Below, piece after piece: positions 16,798-25,236 of a stretch of DNA of 64,000 bases (position 1 is its first letter; the number at the start of each line of letters is the position of its first letter). The stretch spans positions 186,001 through 250,000 of the forward strand of contig CAWAPS010000032.1 in the NCBI GenBank assembly GCA_963783945.1, in the 5' to 3' direction. Under the pieces are notes generated by a model. The model had not been told where the DNA came from and ran no database searches. It saw only the letters and a program-made list of their open reading frames with translations. The translations under genes were made by a program, and so were the position numbers. Source of the stretch: CAWAPS01 sp963783945 (GTDB lineage Bacteria > Actinomycetota > Acidimicrobiia > Acidimicrobiales > Palsa-688).

Positions 16798-19700
16798 CTA
16801 ATCGCCGGTGCGGATGGTCAGGGTGGTCCAGGCGCCCAGGTGAATGCGGTCCCCGTCCGTCAGCGCGGTGACCCGGTTGACCGGGAGTGGCTCGGTGCTG
16901 TCATTGATGAACACGCCGTTGGTCGAGCCGGGATCGATTATCGCCCATGTCCCGTCGTCTTGATGCACCAGGATGGCGTGCTGGTGCGAGATGCCCGTGT
17001 CGGTGGGCGGAGCGGACAGGTCGATATCCGGATTGATTCCTCGACTGGCGCTACGCCGGCCGATAGTGGCACGCGGCTCGGCCAATCGGAAGTGCCGGTC
17101 GGTGGCCACCAGGGGGAAGTCCACAGAATCGGCGTGGACCCGGTCGAAGTAGGCCCGATCCGCGGTCGCTGTGACCTCCCACCGCGCCTCTGCCGGCGGG
17201 GCCGGGACGTGGGCTGGCTTCAGGTTGGGCGCGGCCGACGAGGTCGTCTTATCGGTGTCGGGCTCTCCCTTCGCCAAAACGTCAGCAGTCGGAGCCCGGC
17301 CGTTTTTCCCCGGCTCCCCGGTGCGCCGGTTTCGATGGGACTCCAACGCTTCTGCTTCCGGCGCCGACGCCCCTTGTTCGATTACCGCGTCGGCCAGGCG
17401 GACGCCGTCGGGCGAGCTGTGGTCCGCCGCCCAGACCAGGGCGAGGCGGAAGTTGTCCAGCTCCCGATCGAACAGGTCGTAGGCCTCGTACCTTCCGGCC
17501 GTGCGGGAGCTCGTCTTCAGCCCGTCGGCCAGGCGGGCGCACCAGGCCAGGTGCCGGGCCCCGGCGATGTCGGCTTCGCCCGCCGCGTCCAGCCGGGTAC
17601 GGGCGAACGCCCGGATGGTCTCGAGGATGCGATAGCGCGAGGCATCCGGGTCCCAGACCACCAGCGATTTGTCCACCAGCTTGGCGAGAACGGCGACAGG
17701 ATCGGCCGCCTCGCTGACGGCCCGGGCCGCATCCAGGGTGAAACCATTGGCGAACACCGACAGGAAGCGCAGCAGCCTCCGGGATTCCTCGTCGAGGAGC
17801 TGGTAGCTCCAGTCGACGGTCGCTTCCAGATTGCGGTGGCGGTCCGATCCCCGGTCAGAACCGGTGCGAAGGATCTGCGGCCGATCACTCAGCCTCTCCG
17901 CCACCACCGAAGGTGACAGCGAGGCGACCTGGGCTGCCGCCAGCTCGATCGCCAGCGGGAGACCTTCAAGTTGCCGGCAGATGTCAGTGACGGCGTCGGC
18001 GTTGGACTCGGTAACCGCGAAACCGGGCTGCACCAGCCGGGCTCGACCCTCGAACAGGATTACCGCGTCGCTTCGGCGGGTCTCGTCGAAGCCGGCGTCG
18101 GGCTCGGGAACCGCGAGTGGGGCCAGCCGCCACAGCTGCTCGCCGCTGACGCCAAGCGGCTCCCGGCTGGATGCGAGGATGTGAAGGTCCGGCAGGCTCG
18201 ACAGGAGAGTGTCCGCGGCGGCCGACACTCCGTCCATGACATGTTCGCAGCTGTCCATGAGCAACAGGGTCGGGCGGCCGGTGAGGGCGTTGGTCACCAG
18301 GGCAAGGGGGTCGACACCGGGAGCATCCCTCAGGCCGAAGGCGCCGGCCAAGGCCGACGGGACAACACCCGGATCGGTCAACGGGGAAAGGTCGCACAGG
18401 TGGACCCCGCCCTCGAAGTCGGTGGCCAGACGGGCCGCCACTTCGACGCAGAGGCGGGTCTTGCCCCCGCCGCCCGGCCCGACCACGCTGACCAGGCGGC
18501 CGTGCTCGAGCAGCTCCTGCACCGCCTTGATGTCGTCCTCCCGTCCCACGAACGACATGCGCAGGTCGGGCAGGTTGTGGGATTGGGCGGGGGAGGCCCG
18601 AAGCGGGGGAAACGACGACGCGAGCTCGGGGTGGGCCAGCTGATGGATGCGCTCGGGCTCTTCGAAGCCGTTCAGCATGAACGATCCCCGGTCGACGAGA
18701 CCGGCTGCCGGGGGCAGGAAGTGGCGCACCATCCGAGCGGTATCGGCCGAGAGCAGGACCTGGCCCCCGTGCCCGGCGCGACATATCCGCTTGGCCTGTT
18801 GCACCACGTCCGATACGTACTCCCCCTCGGCCGTGGGCCGGGCGATCCCGGTATGGAGGCCCATCATGGCCCGTATCTCCGCCCCATGGGGCCACTCATG
18901 GGCCGAAAGGCCGAGCTGTCCGTCGAGGCATGCCGCGATGGCCTGCCCGGCGTCCCCGAAAGCGGCGAACAGACCGGCGCCCTGGGTGTCGACCTCGACT
19001 CCGTCGTGGGCGGTTACCGCCGATCGCAGGATCCGCCGGTGCTCCTCCAGAAGGGGGCTGAAGTTGGGACCGAGCCGCTGGATCAGGCGGGTCGAGCCCT
19101 CCACGCCGGTATAAACGAAGGTCACGTTCCCCGATGGCCGTTGATGGCCTTCACTGGTGGCCGCCACGGCCGGGGACGGCATCAGGTTGGCGCCGAGGTC
19201 GTTGGCGAGGACGGCCCTTTCGAGAGCTTTGAGTGATTCGGGCGGCTCCAGGCCATCCTCGATCCAGGCCGACCGCATTCTCTGGTAAGCCCGGACGGCA
19301 TCGGCCTGCCGGCCCGAGCGGGAAAGGGCCACCATCAGCTTCTCCCACCCCTGGGCGTCGAGCGGATCGGCGGTGACGGCGGTCTCCAGGTCCCCGATCA
19401 GCTCGGCGTGTTCGCCGAGGGCCAGGCGGGCGGCGAAATTCCGCTGCTCGGCTGTACGTCTCAGTTCCTTCAGCCTGGCCGCTTCGGCCATACCGACCGG
19501 GTGATCCGCCAGGTCCTCGAGCGGCTCGCCCCGCCAGAGAGAGAGTCCCTCGGCGGTTTCCGTGGCCGCCCGGCGCGAGTCACCCTCTTCGGCGGCCTGG
19601 GCGCCCGATCGCACGAGGCGCTCGAAATGGGTGACGTCGACGTCGTCGGGCGAAATGGCCAGCCGGTAGCCCACGTCTTTGGTCTCGATGACGCCTTTCG

Positions 19701-19923
19701 GCAGGACCTTTCGCAACTGTGAGATGTAGGTTTGCAGGGTCTTCACCGCGGACACGGGTGGGTCGTCGCCCCACAAGGCGGTGATCAGGCCACCCTGTTG
19801 CACAATCGACCCGGCCCGCAGGGTCAGGAAGGCGAGGACGGCGCGCTCCTTGCGGGCCGCGATCCGTACTTCCGTTCCATCGTCATCTGTCCAGACAAGA
19901 GGCCCCAATAGTCCGACATTCAC
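16798..19923 (-). CDS. Large regulator: OmpR-type DNA-binding + BTAD + degenerate nucleotide cyclase + NB-ARC ATPase + FHA
   Basis: About 1041 residues. Order: OmpR-like winged helix (1-95; RIAARKERAVLAFLTLRAG, LWGDDPP, TYISQLRK); BTAD helices (100-245); class III cyclase-like domain (265-430); AAA/NB-ARC ATPase with Walker A GPGGGGKTRL near 483 and Walker B TLLLMDSCEH; winged helix with VDWSYQLLDEESRRLLRFL; and a C-terminal FHA domain (930-1041; ISHQHAILVHQDDGTWAI, DPGSTNGVFIND). The cyclase domain lacks both metal aspartates: YTGVEGST instead of xTDxEGST, and GAGLFAAF instead of GDGxxAxF. It is therefore probably a binding or dimer module. The FHA domain is a close copy of that in the next gene. 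I set the start at GTG 19923, where SARP similarity begins; the longer frame would overlap the upstream gene. It is probably the transcriptional output of this operon. Confidence 0.85.
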   Translation of the reverse strand: MNVGLLGPLVWTDDDGTEVRIAARKERAVLAFLTLRAGSIVQQGGLITALWGDDPPVSAVKTLQTYISQLRKVLPKGVIETKDVGYRLAISPDDVDVTHFERLVRSGAQAAEEGDSRRAATETAEGLSLWRGEPLEDLADHPVGMAEAARLKELRRTAEQRNFAARLALGEHAELIGDLETAVTADPLDAQGWEKLMVALSRSGRQADAVRAYQRMRSAWIEDGLEPPESLKALERAVLANDLGANLMPSPAVAATSEGHQRPSGNVTFVYTGVEGSTRLIQRLGPNFSPLLEEHRRILRSAVTAHDGVEVDTQGAGLFAAFGDAGQAIAACLDGQLGLSAHEWPHGAEIRAMMGLHTGIARPTAEGEYVSDVVQQAKRICRAGHGGQVLLSADTARMVRHFLPPAAGLVDRGSFMLNGFEEPERIHQLAHPELASSFPPLRASPAQSHNLPDLRMSFVGREDDIKAVQELLEHGRLVSVVGPGGGGKTRLCVEVAARLATDFEGGVHLCDLSPLTDPGVVPSALAGAFGLRDAPGVDPLALVTNALTGRPTLLLMDSCEHVMDGVSAAADTLLSSLPDLHILASSREPLGVSGEQLWRLAPLAVPEPDAGFDETRRSDAVILFEGRARLVQPGFAVTESNADAVTDICRQLEGLPLAIELAAAQVASLSPSVVAERLSDRPQILRTGSDRGSDRHRNLEATVDWSYQLLDEESRRLLRFLSVFANGFTLDAARAVSEAADPVAVLAKLVDKSLVVWDPDASRYRILETIRAFARTRLDAAGEADIAGARHLAWCARLADGLKTSSRTAGRYEAYDLFDRELDNFRLALVWAADHSSPDGVRLADAVIEQGASAPEAEALESHRNRRTGEPGKNGRAPTADVLAKGEPDTDKTTSSAAPNLKPAHVPAPPAEARWEVTATADRAYFDRVHADSVDFPLVATDRHFRLAEPRATIGRRSASRGINPDIDLSAPPTDTGISHQHAILVHQDDGTWAIIDPGSTNGVFINDSTEPLPVNRVTALTDGDRIHLGAWTTLTIRTGD

Positions 19924-20000
19924 GATCGGAAGCGTAATAGTGACGCCGGGCAATCGCTCTCTGTTGTTTCCTCGTTGTTTTCCGAGACCCGGGGGAGGGT

Positions 20001-20657
20001 CTACCCGGGGGATTGGAGGCGGCTCGGCCGGATGGACAGGGTGGTCCACGCACCCAGGTGGATGCGATCACCGCCCGCCAGCGGGATGGCCCGGTCGACC
20101 GGGAGCGGGTCGCTGCTGTCATTGATGTACACGCCGTTGGTCGAACCGGGATCGACGATGGCCCAGGTCCCGTTGGATTGATGCACCAGGATGGCGTGCT
20201 GGTGTGAGATGCCCGTGTCAGTCGGCGAAGCCGAAAGATCCACCTGAGGATTGATACCCCTGGTGGCACTTTTCCGGCCGATGATCGATCGCGGGTCGGT
20301 CAACTGGAAGTGCCGGTCGGCGGCGACCAGCGGGAACTCCACCGATTCGGCCTGGACCCGGTCGAAGTAGTCCCGGTCGGCGGTGGCCACGACCTCCCAG
20401 ACCGTCCCTGACGACATGGCCGGGGCGTCGGTTACGGCGGGAGCCGAGCTCGGGTCAGAGCCCAGGGCCGCCCCGGGGGAAGCCGGACTGAGACTCGCCC
20501 CGCACTCTTCGCAGAAGCGGCCGGCCCCGGGATCGGACGAGGAGCACCCGGGGCAACCGCGCGGTGACGATCCGGGGGGCCCGGGCCGCATCGGTACGGG
20601 GCTCGGCGGCCGACCCGGTCCTCCCCTGGTATACGGCTGCCCGCCCGTGCTGGTCAC
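20001..20657 (-). CDS. Zinc-ribbon and FHA domain protein (possible GarA-type phospho-reader)
   Basis: A 218-residue protein with a Pro/Gly-rich N-terminus, a four-cysteine ribbon (C35, C38, C49, C52; CPGCSSSDPGAGRFCEECG) and a C-terminal FHA domain (105-215) with ISHQHAILVHQSNGTWAIVD and PGSTNGVYIND. FHA domains bind phosphothreonine. In mycobacteria PknG phosphorylates the FHA protein GarA, which controls glutamate metabolism; by position this could be its counterpart, but the ribbon and the missing GarA-type ETTS motif set it apart. It is roughly 75% identical by eye to the last 120 residues of the downstream regulator. It overlaps the upstream vWA gene by 4 bp. Confidence 0.85.
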   Translation of the reverse strand: MTSTGGQPYTRGGPGRPPSPVPMRPGPPGSSPRGCPGCSSSDPGAGRFCEECGASLSPASPGAALGSDPSSAPAVTDAPAMSSGTVWEVVATADRDYFDRVQAESVEFPLVAADRHFQLTDPRSIIGRKSATRGINPQVDLSASPTDTGISHQHAILVHQSNGTWAIVDPGSTNGVYINDSSDPLPVDRAIPLAGGDRIHLGAWTTLSIRPSRLQSPG

Positions 20658-21928
20658 CGTCTCACGCGTGTGGTCCTGGTGCTACGGGTGTCTAGGGTCA
20701 TCTCGTCTTCTGCCGGGACCTGAGTCCGCAGGTGGACCCGGCCGGTTGCCGGATCGTCGACCTCGACCACCCGGGAGAGAAGGTCGGCCATGTCGGCGTC
20801 CCCCGAGCTGTCCGCGAGCTGCACGGCCCGACCGAGCTTGACGATGGCTGTATCGGGATCGCCGTTCTTGCGGGCCTCGAGCCCTTCCTGTATGACGTCG
20901 GCCAGCTCCTGGCGGCCTGTGTAGTAAGCGACCTGGCGGTTTATCCGGGTCGACAACGCGGCGTCGTCGGTCCAGGTCACCTTCACCAGGTACTGGCCGG
21001 CCGGAGTGCCATCCACCACCACGCCGACCCGGGAGGCCAGCATGTCTTGCCCAACCGGGCCTGGGTTGATCCGCACCGCCATGTGGTAGTCCCGGGCTTC
21101 GTCGCCCCAGGCGCCGGTGGGATAGTCGCCCGTAAGATCATTCACGGCCGTGCGGGAGCCCGTCAGGTCGAGCAGCTCGGGCGAGACCTGATTGAGAGAC
21201 TCGACACTTGCACCCTGCGGAGTCCAAACCCGCAGAGTGACACCGGCGACGACCTTGCCCATGGCCTGGCGCATCATGGCCTCGAAATCGGCGGTCAGGT
21301 GGCCGGGGTCGGCGACGATATCCACCGTCCCGAGCAGGGCGTTGGCGATCCGGCGCAGCTCGGCCACATCCCAGGCGTCGCCGACTCCCCGGCAGTCGCA
21401 TTGAAACACCCCCGAGGCTTCGTAGAGAGCGGCGGTCAGCTCATCCTCGGTCTCGTGCTCGTCTCGGCCGTCCGTGAGCAGGATCCCCTGACAGACGCCG
21501 ACCTCGTCGGCCAGCAGAACGGTTGCCGCGCGGATCCAGCTCCCTATCGCCGTCCCGCCGCCGGCCGAGACCCGGCGAACGGCGTCCCGGGCCTTCTCCC
21601 GGGTCAGGGGGCTGGCCTCCACCAGGCCCTGGGTGGGGTACACGGGGACGCTTTTGTCCGTGCCCGCCACCACGGCAAAACGAACCCCGTCGTCGATGCA
21701 TTCGATCGCGGCCTCGGTGGCACGACGGGCCTCCCGGATCCTGTCGCCCCGCATGGAGCCCGATGAGTCGACCATGATGACCACGGCCCCCGGCGATGTC
21801 CGGCCGTCGCCGTCGATCCCGGCCCCTGTCGCTGACCCGGTGGCCGAGACGGACACGATCACGTCGACGACGTCGCCACCGTCGGGCAGGTATTCGTTGT
21901 AGAAGGCCTCGAGGTTGAACGTCGTCAT
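20654..21928 (-). CDS. von Willebrand factor type A domain protein
   Basis: A 424-residue protein. The vWA domain (about 1-215) has an intact metal-binding MIDAS start DSSGSM with Asp54, a middle Thr in SAGGGTAIGSW, and LLTDGRDEHETEDEL as the last acidic loop. The C-terminal half has a beta-rich region and a final helical, TPR-like segment (LEARKNGDPDTAIVKLGRAV). No signal peptide or membrane segment is visible, so it is cytoplasmic. vWA proteins often act as metal-dependent scaffolds beside kinases or AAA ATPases. It is the sixth gene of the glnX-pknG operon, 6 bp after the phosphatase gene and overlapping the FHA gene by 4 bp. Confidence 0.87.
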   Translation of the reverse strand: MTTFNLEAFYNEYLPDGGDVVDVIVSVSATGSATGAGIDGDGRTSPGAVVIMVDSSGSMRGDRIREARRATEAAIECIDDGVRFAVVAGTDKSVPVYPTQGLVEASPLTREKARDAVRRVSAGGGTAIGSWIRAATVLLADEVGVCQGILLTDGRDEHETEDELTAALYEASGVFQCDCRGVGDAWDVAELRRIANALLGTVDIVADPGHLTADFEAMMRQAMGKVVAGVTLRVWTPQGASVESLNQVSPELLDLTGSRTAVNDLTGDYPTGAWGDEARDYHMAVRINPGPVGQDMLASRVGVVVDGTPAGQYLVKVTWTDDAALSTRINRQVAYYTGRQELADVIQEGLEARKNGDPDTAIVKLGRAVQLADSSGDADMADLLSRVVEVDDPATGRVHLRTQVPAEDEMTLDTRSTRTTRVRR

Positions 21929-21934
21929 CGCTGG

Positions 21935-22942
21935 CTACTCCTCCTCCGGCAAAGCATTTGTCTCGGATGGTGGGCCCGCGGTGGCCGGCCCGCCGGCAGG
22001 CGGGCGGCCGGCCGCCACCGCTACGGTCACGTTGTCCGCCCCGCCTGCGTCGAGAGCCGCCCGCACCAGTTGATGCGCCACCCGGGCCGGGGTCTTCTCC
22101 TCGACGAGCTCCACGATGGCCGCCACATCCTCTGGACCGTCGGCGTAGTTCCACAGGCCGTCGGAGCAAACCACGACAAACCCGTCACCGGCCGGACGGT
22201 AGCGAGCCACGTGCGGATCGAGCGGATCGGCGTCCAGACCCAGCCAGGCGGTGATCTCGTGGGCCCGGGCCGGATCCTTCGCCTCCATCTCCGAGAAGCC
22301 CGCATCTCGAGCGAAGTGCTCCCACGAGTCGTCCACAGTCAAGAGGACGCTCTCGCCTTCCCGCCCGATCCAATAAGCCCGGCTGTCGCCCACGTTGGCC
22401 ACCACCACCTCCCCCGCTCGCACCAGGGCCAGCGCGATGGTGGTCGAGCCGGGGTCGGCGGAACGCTGACCGGCCTGGGGCAGGAAGCTGAGGGCGCGGT
22501 TGGCGTTCGCCACCGCCGCCGCCGCCAGGTCGGGCCAGGTCTCGGGATGTGCGAGTCCTGAGGCAAGGGTGGTCAGAGCCGATTCGGATGCCGCGAGCGC
22601 CGCCCGTCCGGAATCGTCGGTGGTGGACACCCCGTCGCACACGACGGCCGCCATGTGGCCGTTTTCGACCAGGACGGCGTAAGCGTCCTCGTTGCGAACC
22701 CGCACCCGGCCCCGATCGGATATGGCCATCAATGGGCCGAGGTCGGTCTCGTGCCGGTCCCCTCTCCGGAGCCCTCCGGACCCGCACCGGGGGCAGCGTC
22801 CCGCCGCGTTCGTCTGGGTTCCGCAGCCGGGGCAGGAGGAGGGTCGGCCGGCTTCACCGGCGATCGCACGAAGAGCCGACCCGCAGGCTTCGCAGAACCG
22901 GTCCGATGGCTCGCACATCTCACCGCAGTTGGGGCAGTTCAC
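21935..22942 (-). CDS. PP2C-type Ser/Thr phosphatase with N-terminal zinc ribbons
   Basis: A 335-residue protein. Residues 1-55 contain two Cys4 ribbons (MNCPNCGEMCEPSDRFCEAC and SCPGCG...CPRCG). The PPM domain spans about 70-310 and keeps the metal-binding and catalytic motifs: GRVRVRNEDAY, AAVVCDGVS, GSTTIALALV, VANVGDSRAYWI, VVCSDGLWNY and GADNVTVAVA. It should dephosphorylate Ser/Thr targets and is the natural antagonist of the adjacent PknG. It overlaps pknG by 4 bp (GTGA), so translation is coupled. A membrane anchor, as in mycobacterial PstP, is absent. Confidence 0.92.
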   Translation of the reverse strand: MNCPNCGEMCEPSDRFCEACGSALRAIAGEAGRPSSCPGCGTQTNAAGRCPRCGSGGLRRGDRHETDLGPLMAISDRGRVRVRNEDAYAVLVENGHMAAVVCDGVSTTDDSGRAALAASESALTTLASGLAHPETWPDLAAAAVANANRALSFLPQAGQRSADPGSTTIALALVRAGEVVVANVGDSRAYWIGREGESVLLTVDDSWEHFARDAGFSEMEAKDPARAHEITAWLGLDADPLDPHVARYRPAGDGFVVVCSDGLWNYADGPEDVAAIVELVEEKTPARVAHQLVRAALDAGGADNVTVAVAAGRPPAGGPATAGPPSETNALPEEE

Positions 22943-25236
22943 AGCAGCGTCCGGGGCCGGAACGAGTTGGCCTGGTCGACCAGGGCGACGCGCTCAGCGG
23001 AGGTGGTCGAGAGCTTGGCGAGGGTGCGACACGCCCGTTCGAGGGCCTGACGAATGGCGTTCTCTTCCAGTGGCACGCCGGCCAGTAGGGCGCCTTGACC
23101 GGGTGCGGGTGTCAGTTCGAGCAGGTCCAGGGCGGCCAGCATGAGATCGCGGGTCAACCCGGCGCGCACGGCCGCGTCACCGTTGAGGCGGGCCAGCACG
23201 TCAGACGCGGCCTTCAGGTCCTCCACCGTGGGGGCGGGGTCGGAGCGCTCGGTCAGGACCGCGCACAGGACCGCCTGGGCCGGCGGATAGGCGCTCGATT
23301 GACTGGGGACCCGCCGCAAAGCGGTGACCGCGCCGCCTCGGTCGCGGTTCGCTCGCATGACCCGGACCAGGCCGAAGCAGGCGGTCGCACACCCCGCATC
23401 GGCGGCAGAAACCAGGTTGTACGCGTCGGCCGCCGAGCCCAGGTCGCCCAGATATTCGGAGGCCGTCCCTACGGCCAGTACCGGCGCCAGCTCGCCTGGC
23501 AGCTCGAGCGCGACCCTGGCGAACTGGTCACGGGCTTGGGTCGCAGTCCCTTCGGCGAGCTCGACGACTCCCTGCCACCACCACACCCGCCAGTCCTCTG
23601 GGTAGGCCAGGGCCTGAGCGACCATGATCTCGGCGGCCGGCTCCCACTCCCCGAGCTCGAGGTGGGCCCGGGTGCGCTGGAAGCAAACGTCCGGGCTGGC
23701 CTCGGCGCCCTCGAGGGCGGCGATCAGCTGGGCGGGAGGGGCGGCGGCCATGGATGCGAGGAGCCCGGCGGCCGGATCGAACCGGTCGACCGCCGGTATC
23801 GGCAGATACCGCCACGTCGCAGCGTCGGCGTCCACGCCGAGCTCAGGGGAGAAGACCCGGCTGGCCACGGGTGCCGGCTCTCCCCCATCGATTGCCACCA
23901 CTTGGCGAAGAACCCCGATGAGTTGCTCGGTCATCTCGGCCGCCGACTGAAATCGCCGAAGGGGATCAGGATCTGTCCCCTTCGACAGGAAGCGGTGTAG
24001 GGCGGGATAGCGCCGGAACAGCGGCACGTCATCGGGCAGGGAGACAGCAAAACGTTTCGGATCCTGGAATCCCCGGAAGTCGAAGGTCAGGACAGCCAGG
24101 GTGCGGGCCACGGTGTACAGATCGGATGCGACCGACGGACCGATATCAGCCACCTCGGGGGCCTGATAGCCGATGGTTCCGTACAAGTCGCTGATGAGGT
24201 CGTCGCTCCTCCGGACCCCACCGAGGTCGATGATCTTGATCTGCTCCTCGATCTGCAGGACATTGTCCGGCTTGAAGTCGCAGTAGAGCATGCCCCGAGC
24301 GTGCAGATAGGCGAGGGCCGGCAACGCCTCGACCATATAGGCGATGGCCTGGGCCGCCGGCAGCGCAGCCGAGCCGGACGGGCCCTGCCGCAGCTCCTTG
24401 AGCGACTTGCCGCCGACGTACTCCATGACGATGTACCCGGCGCCGTCGTGTTCGACGAAGTTGTAGATCCGGACGATGTTGGGGTGTTCCACCTCGGCCA
24501 AGAACTGCCGCTCGGCAATGGCCGCAGCCATGGCCGACTCGTCACCCGTGTCCAAAAGCCCCTTCAGCACCACCCAGCGGTCGGAGACGTTGCGGTCGCG
24601 GGCCAGGTACACCCAGCCCATGCCGCCGTGGGCCAGGCATCCGGCGACCTGGTACTGGCCGGCGACCAGCTCGCCGGCGGCCAGCTTCGGGGTGAAGGAG
24701 TAGGGGTTGCCGCAGTGGGGACAGTGGGCGTCCGCCCGACCGGGCCGGCCGCTTCTGGTCCGCCCCACAGGCTCCCCGCATTCTCGGCAAAACCGTTTCG
24801 ACTCTGCCACCTGAGGGTCGGCCATCAAGGCCTCCATCGGGTCCTGGTAGGCCAAGGGCGGGACCTCGATGAGACCGGCTCCCAGGTGACCCCTGGACGT
24901 GCCCGACCCGCTCGACCGGCTCCCCTGGGTGCGGCTCACCGCGGTACTGGAGGCAAGAGTGTTCGATGGGGCGCTCGTCAGGGTAGACGGTGCCGGCGGG
25001 CCCGGGGCAGGAGCGGGTTTGACCGGTGCCGGGCCGGCCGCCGCTGGGCTAGCCGCGGAGGCCGGGACAGGCCCGGCAGCCTGGCTGTGACCAGGTCCGG
25101 CTGAGGCGAGCGACGAGGCGCTCAAAGCCGGAGCCCCCACGATCTGCCCGGCACCCACAGGTGGGAACCCACAGATGTTGCAGTAGCCGTCCTCGATCTG
25201 ACCTTCGCATCCGGGCGTGTGGTCGCATCTCATCAC
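22939..25236 (-). CDS. pknG: Serine/threonine protein kinase PknG
   Basis: A 765-residue soluble kinase with PknG architecture: a Cys-rich N-terminus, a disordered Ala/Pro region, paired zinc/rubredoxin-like knuckles (FCRECGEPV about 150, CPHCGNPY about 175), a kinase domain (195-450) and C-terminal TPR helices. The Gly-rich loop is LAHGGMGWVYLARD, and the catalytic loop is YCDFKPDNV, where HRD is replaced as in PknG. The metal motif is DLGG instead of DFG. The protein ends with the PknG hallmark VDQANSFRPRT. In mycobacteria PknG controls glutamate/2-oxoglutarate metabolism through GarA and responds to GlnH/GlnX. It overlaps both neighbours by 4 bp. Confidence 0.95.
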   Translation of the reverse strand: MMRCDHTPGCEGQIEDGYCNICGFPPVGAGQIVGAPALSASSLASAGPGHSQAAGPVPASAASPAAAGPAPVKPAPAPGPPAPSTLTSAPSNTLASSTAVSRTQGSRSSGSGTSRGHLGAGLIEVPPLAYQDPMEALMADPQVAESKRFCRECGEPVGRTRSGRPGRADAHCPHCGNPYSFTPKLAAGELVAGQYQVAGCLAHGGMGWVYLARDRNVSDRWVVLKGLLDTGDESAMAAAIAERQFLAEVEHPNIVRIYNFVEHDGAGYIVMEYVGGKSLKELRQGPSGSAALPAAQAIAYMVEALPALAYLHARGMLYCDFKPDNVLQIEEQIKIIDLGGVRRSDDLISDLYGTIGYQAPEVADIGPSVASDLYTVARTLAVLTFDFRGFQDPKRFAVSLPDDVPLFRRYPALHRFLSKGTDPDPLRRFQSAAEMTEQLIGVLRQVVAIDGGEPAPVASRVFSPELGVDADAATWRYLPIPAVDRFDPAAGLLASMAAAPPAQLIAALEGAEASPDVCFQRTRAHLELGEWEPAAEIMVAQALAYPEDWRVWWWQGVVELAEGTATQARDQFARVALELPGELAPVLAVGTASEYLGDLGSAADAYNLVSAADAGCATACFGLVRVMRANRDRGGAVTALRRVPSQSSAYPPAQAVLCAVLTERSDPAPTVEDLKAASDVLARLNGDAAVRAGLTRDLMLAALDLLELTPAPGQGALLAGVPLEENAIRQALERACRTLAKLSTTSAERVALVDQANSFRPRTLL

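Noticed and set aside
17971..19236. 421-codon plus-strand ORF antisense to the large regulator
   Set aside because: It is a GC-rich shadow ORF; the minus strand carries clear Walker A/B and FHA motifs.
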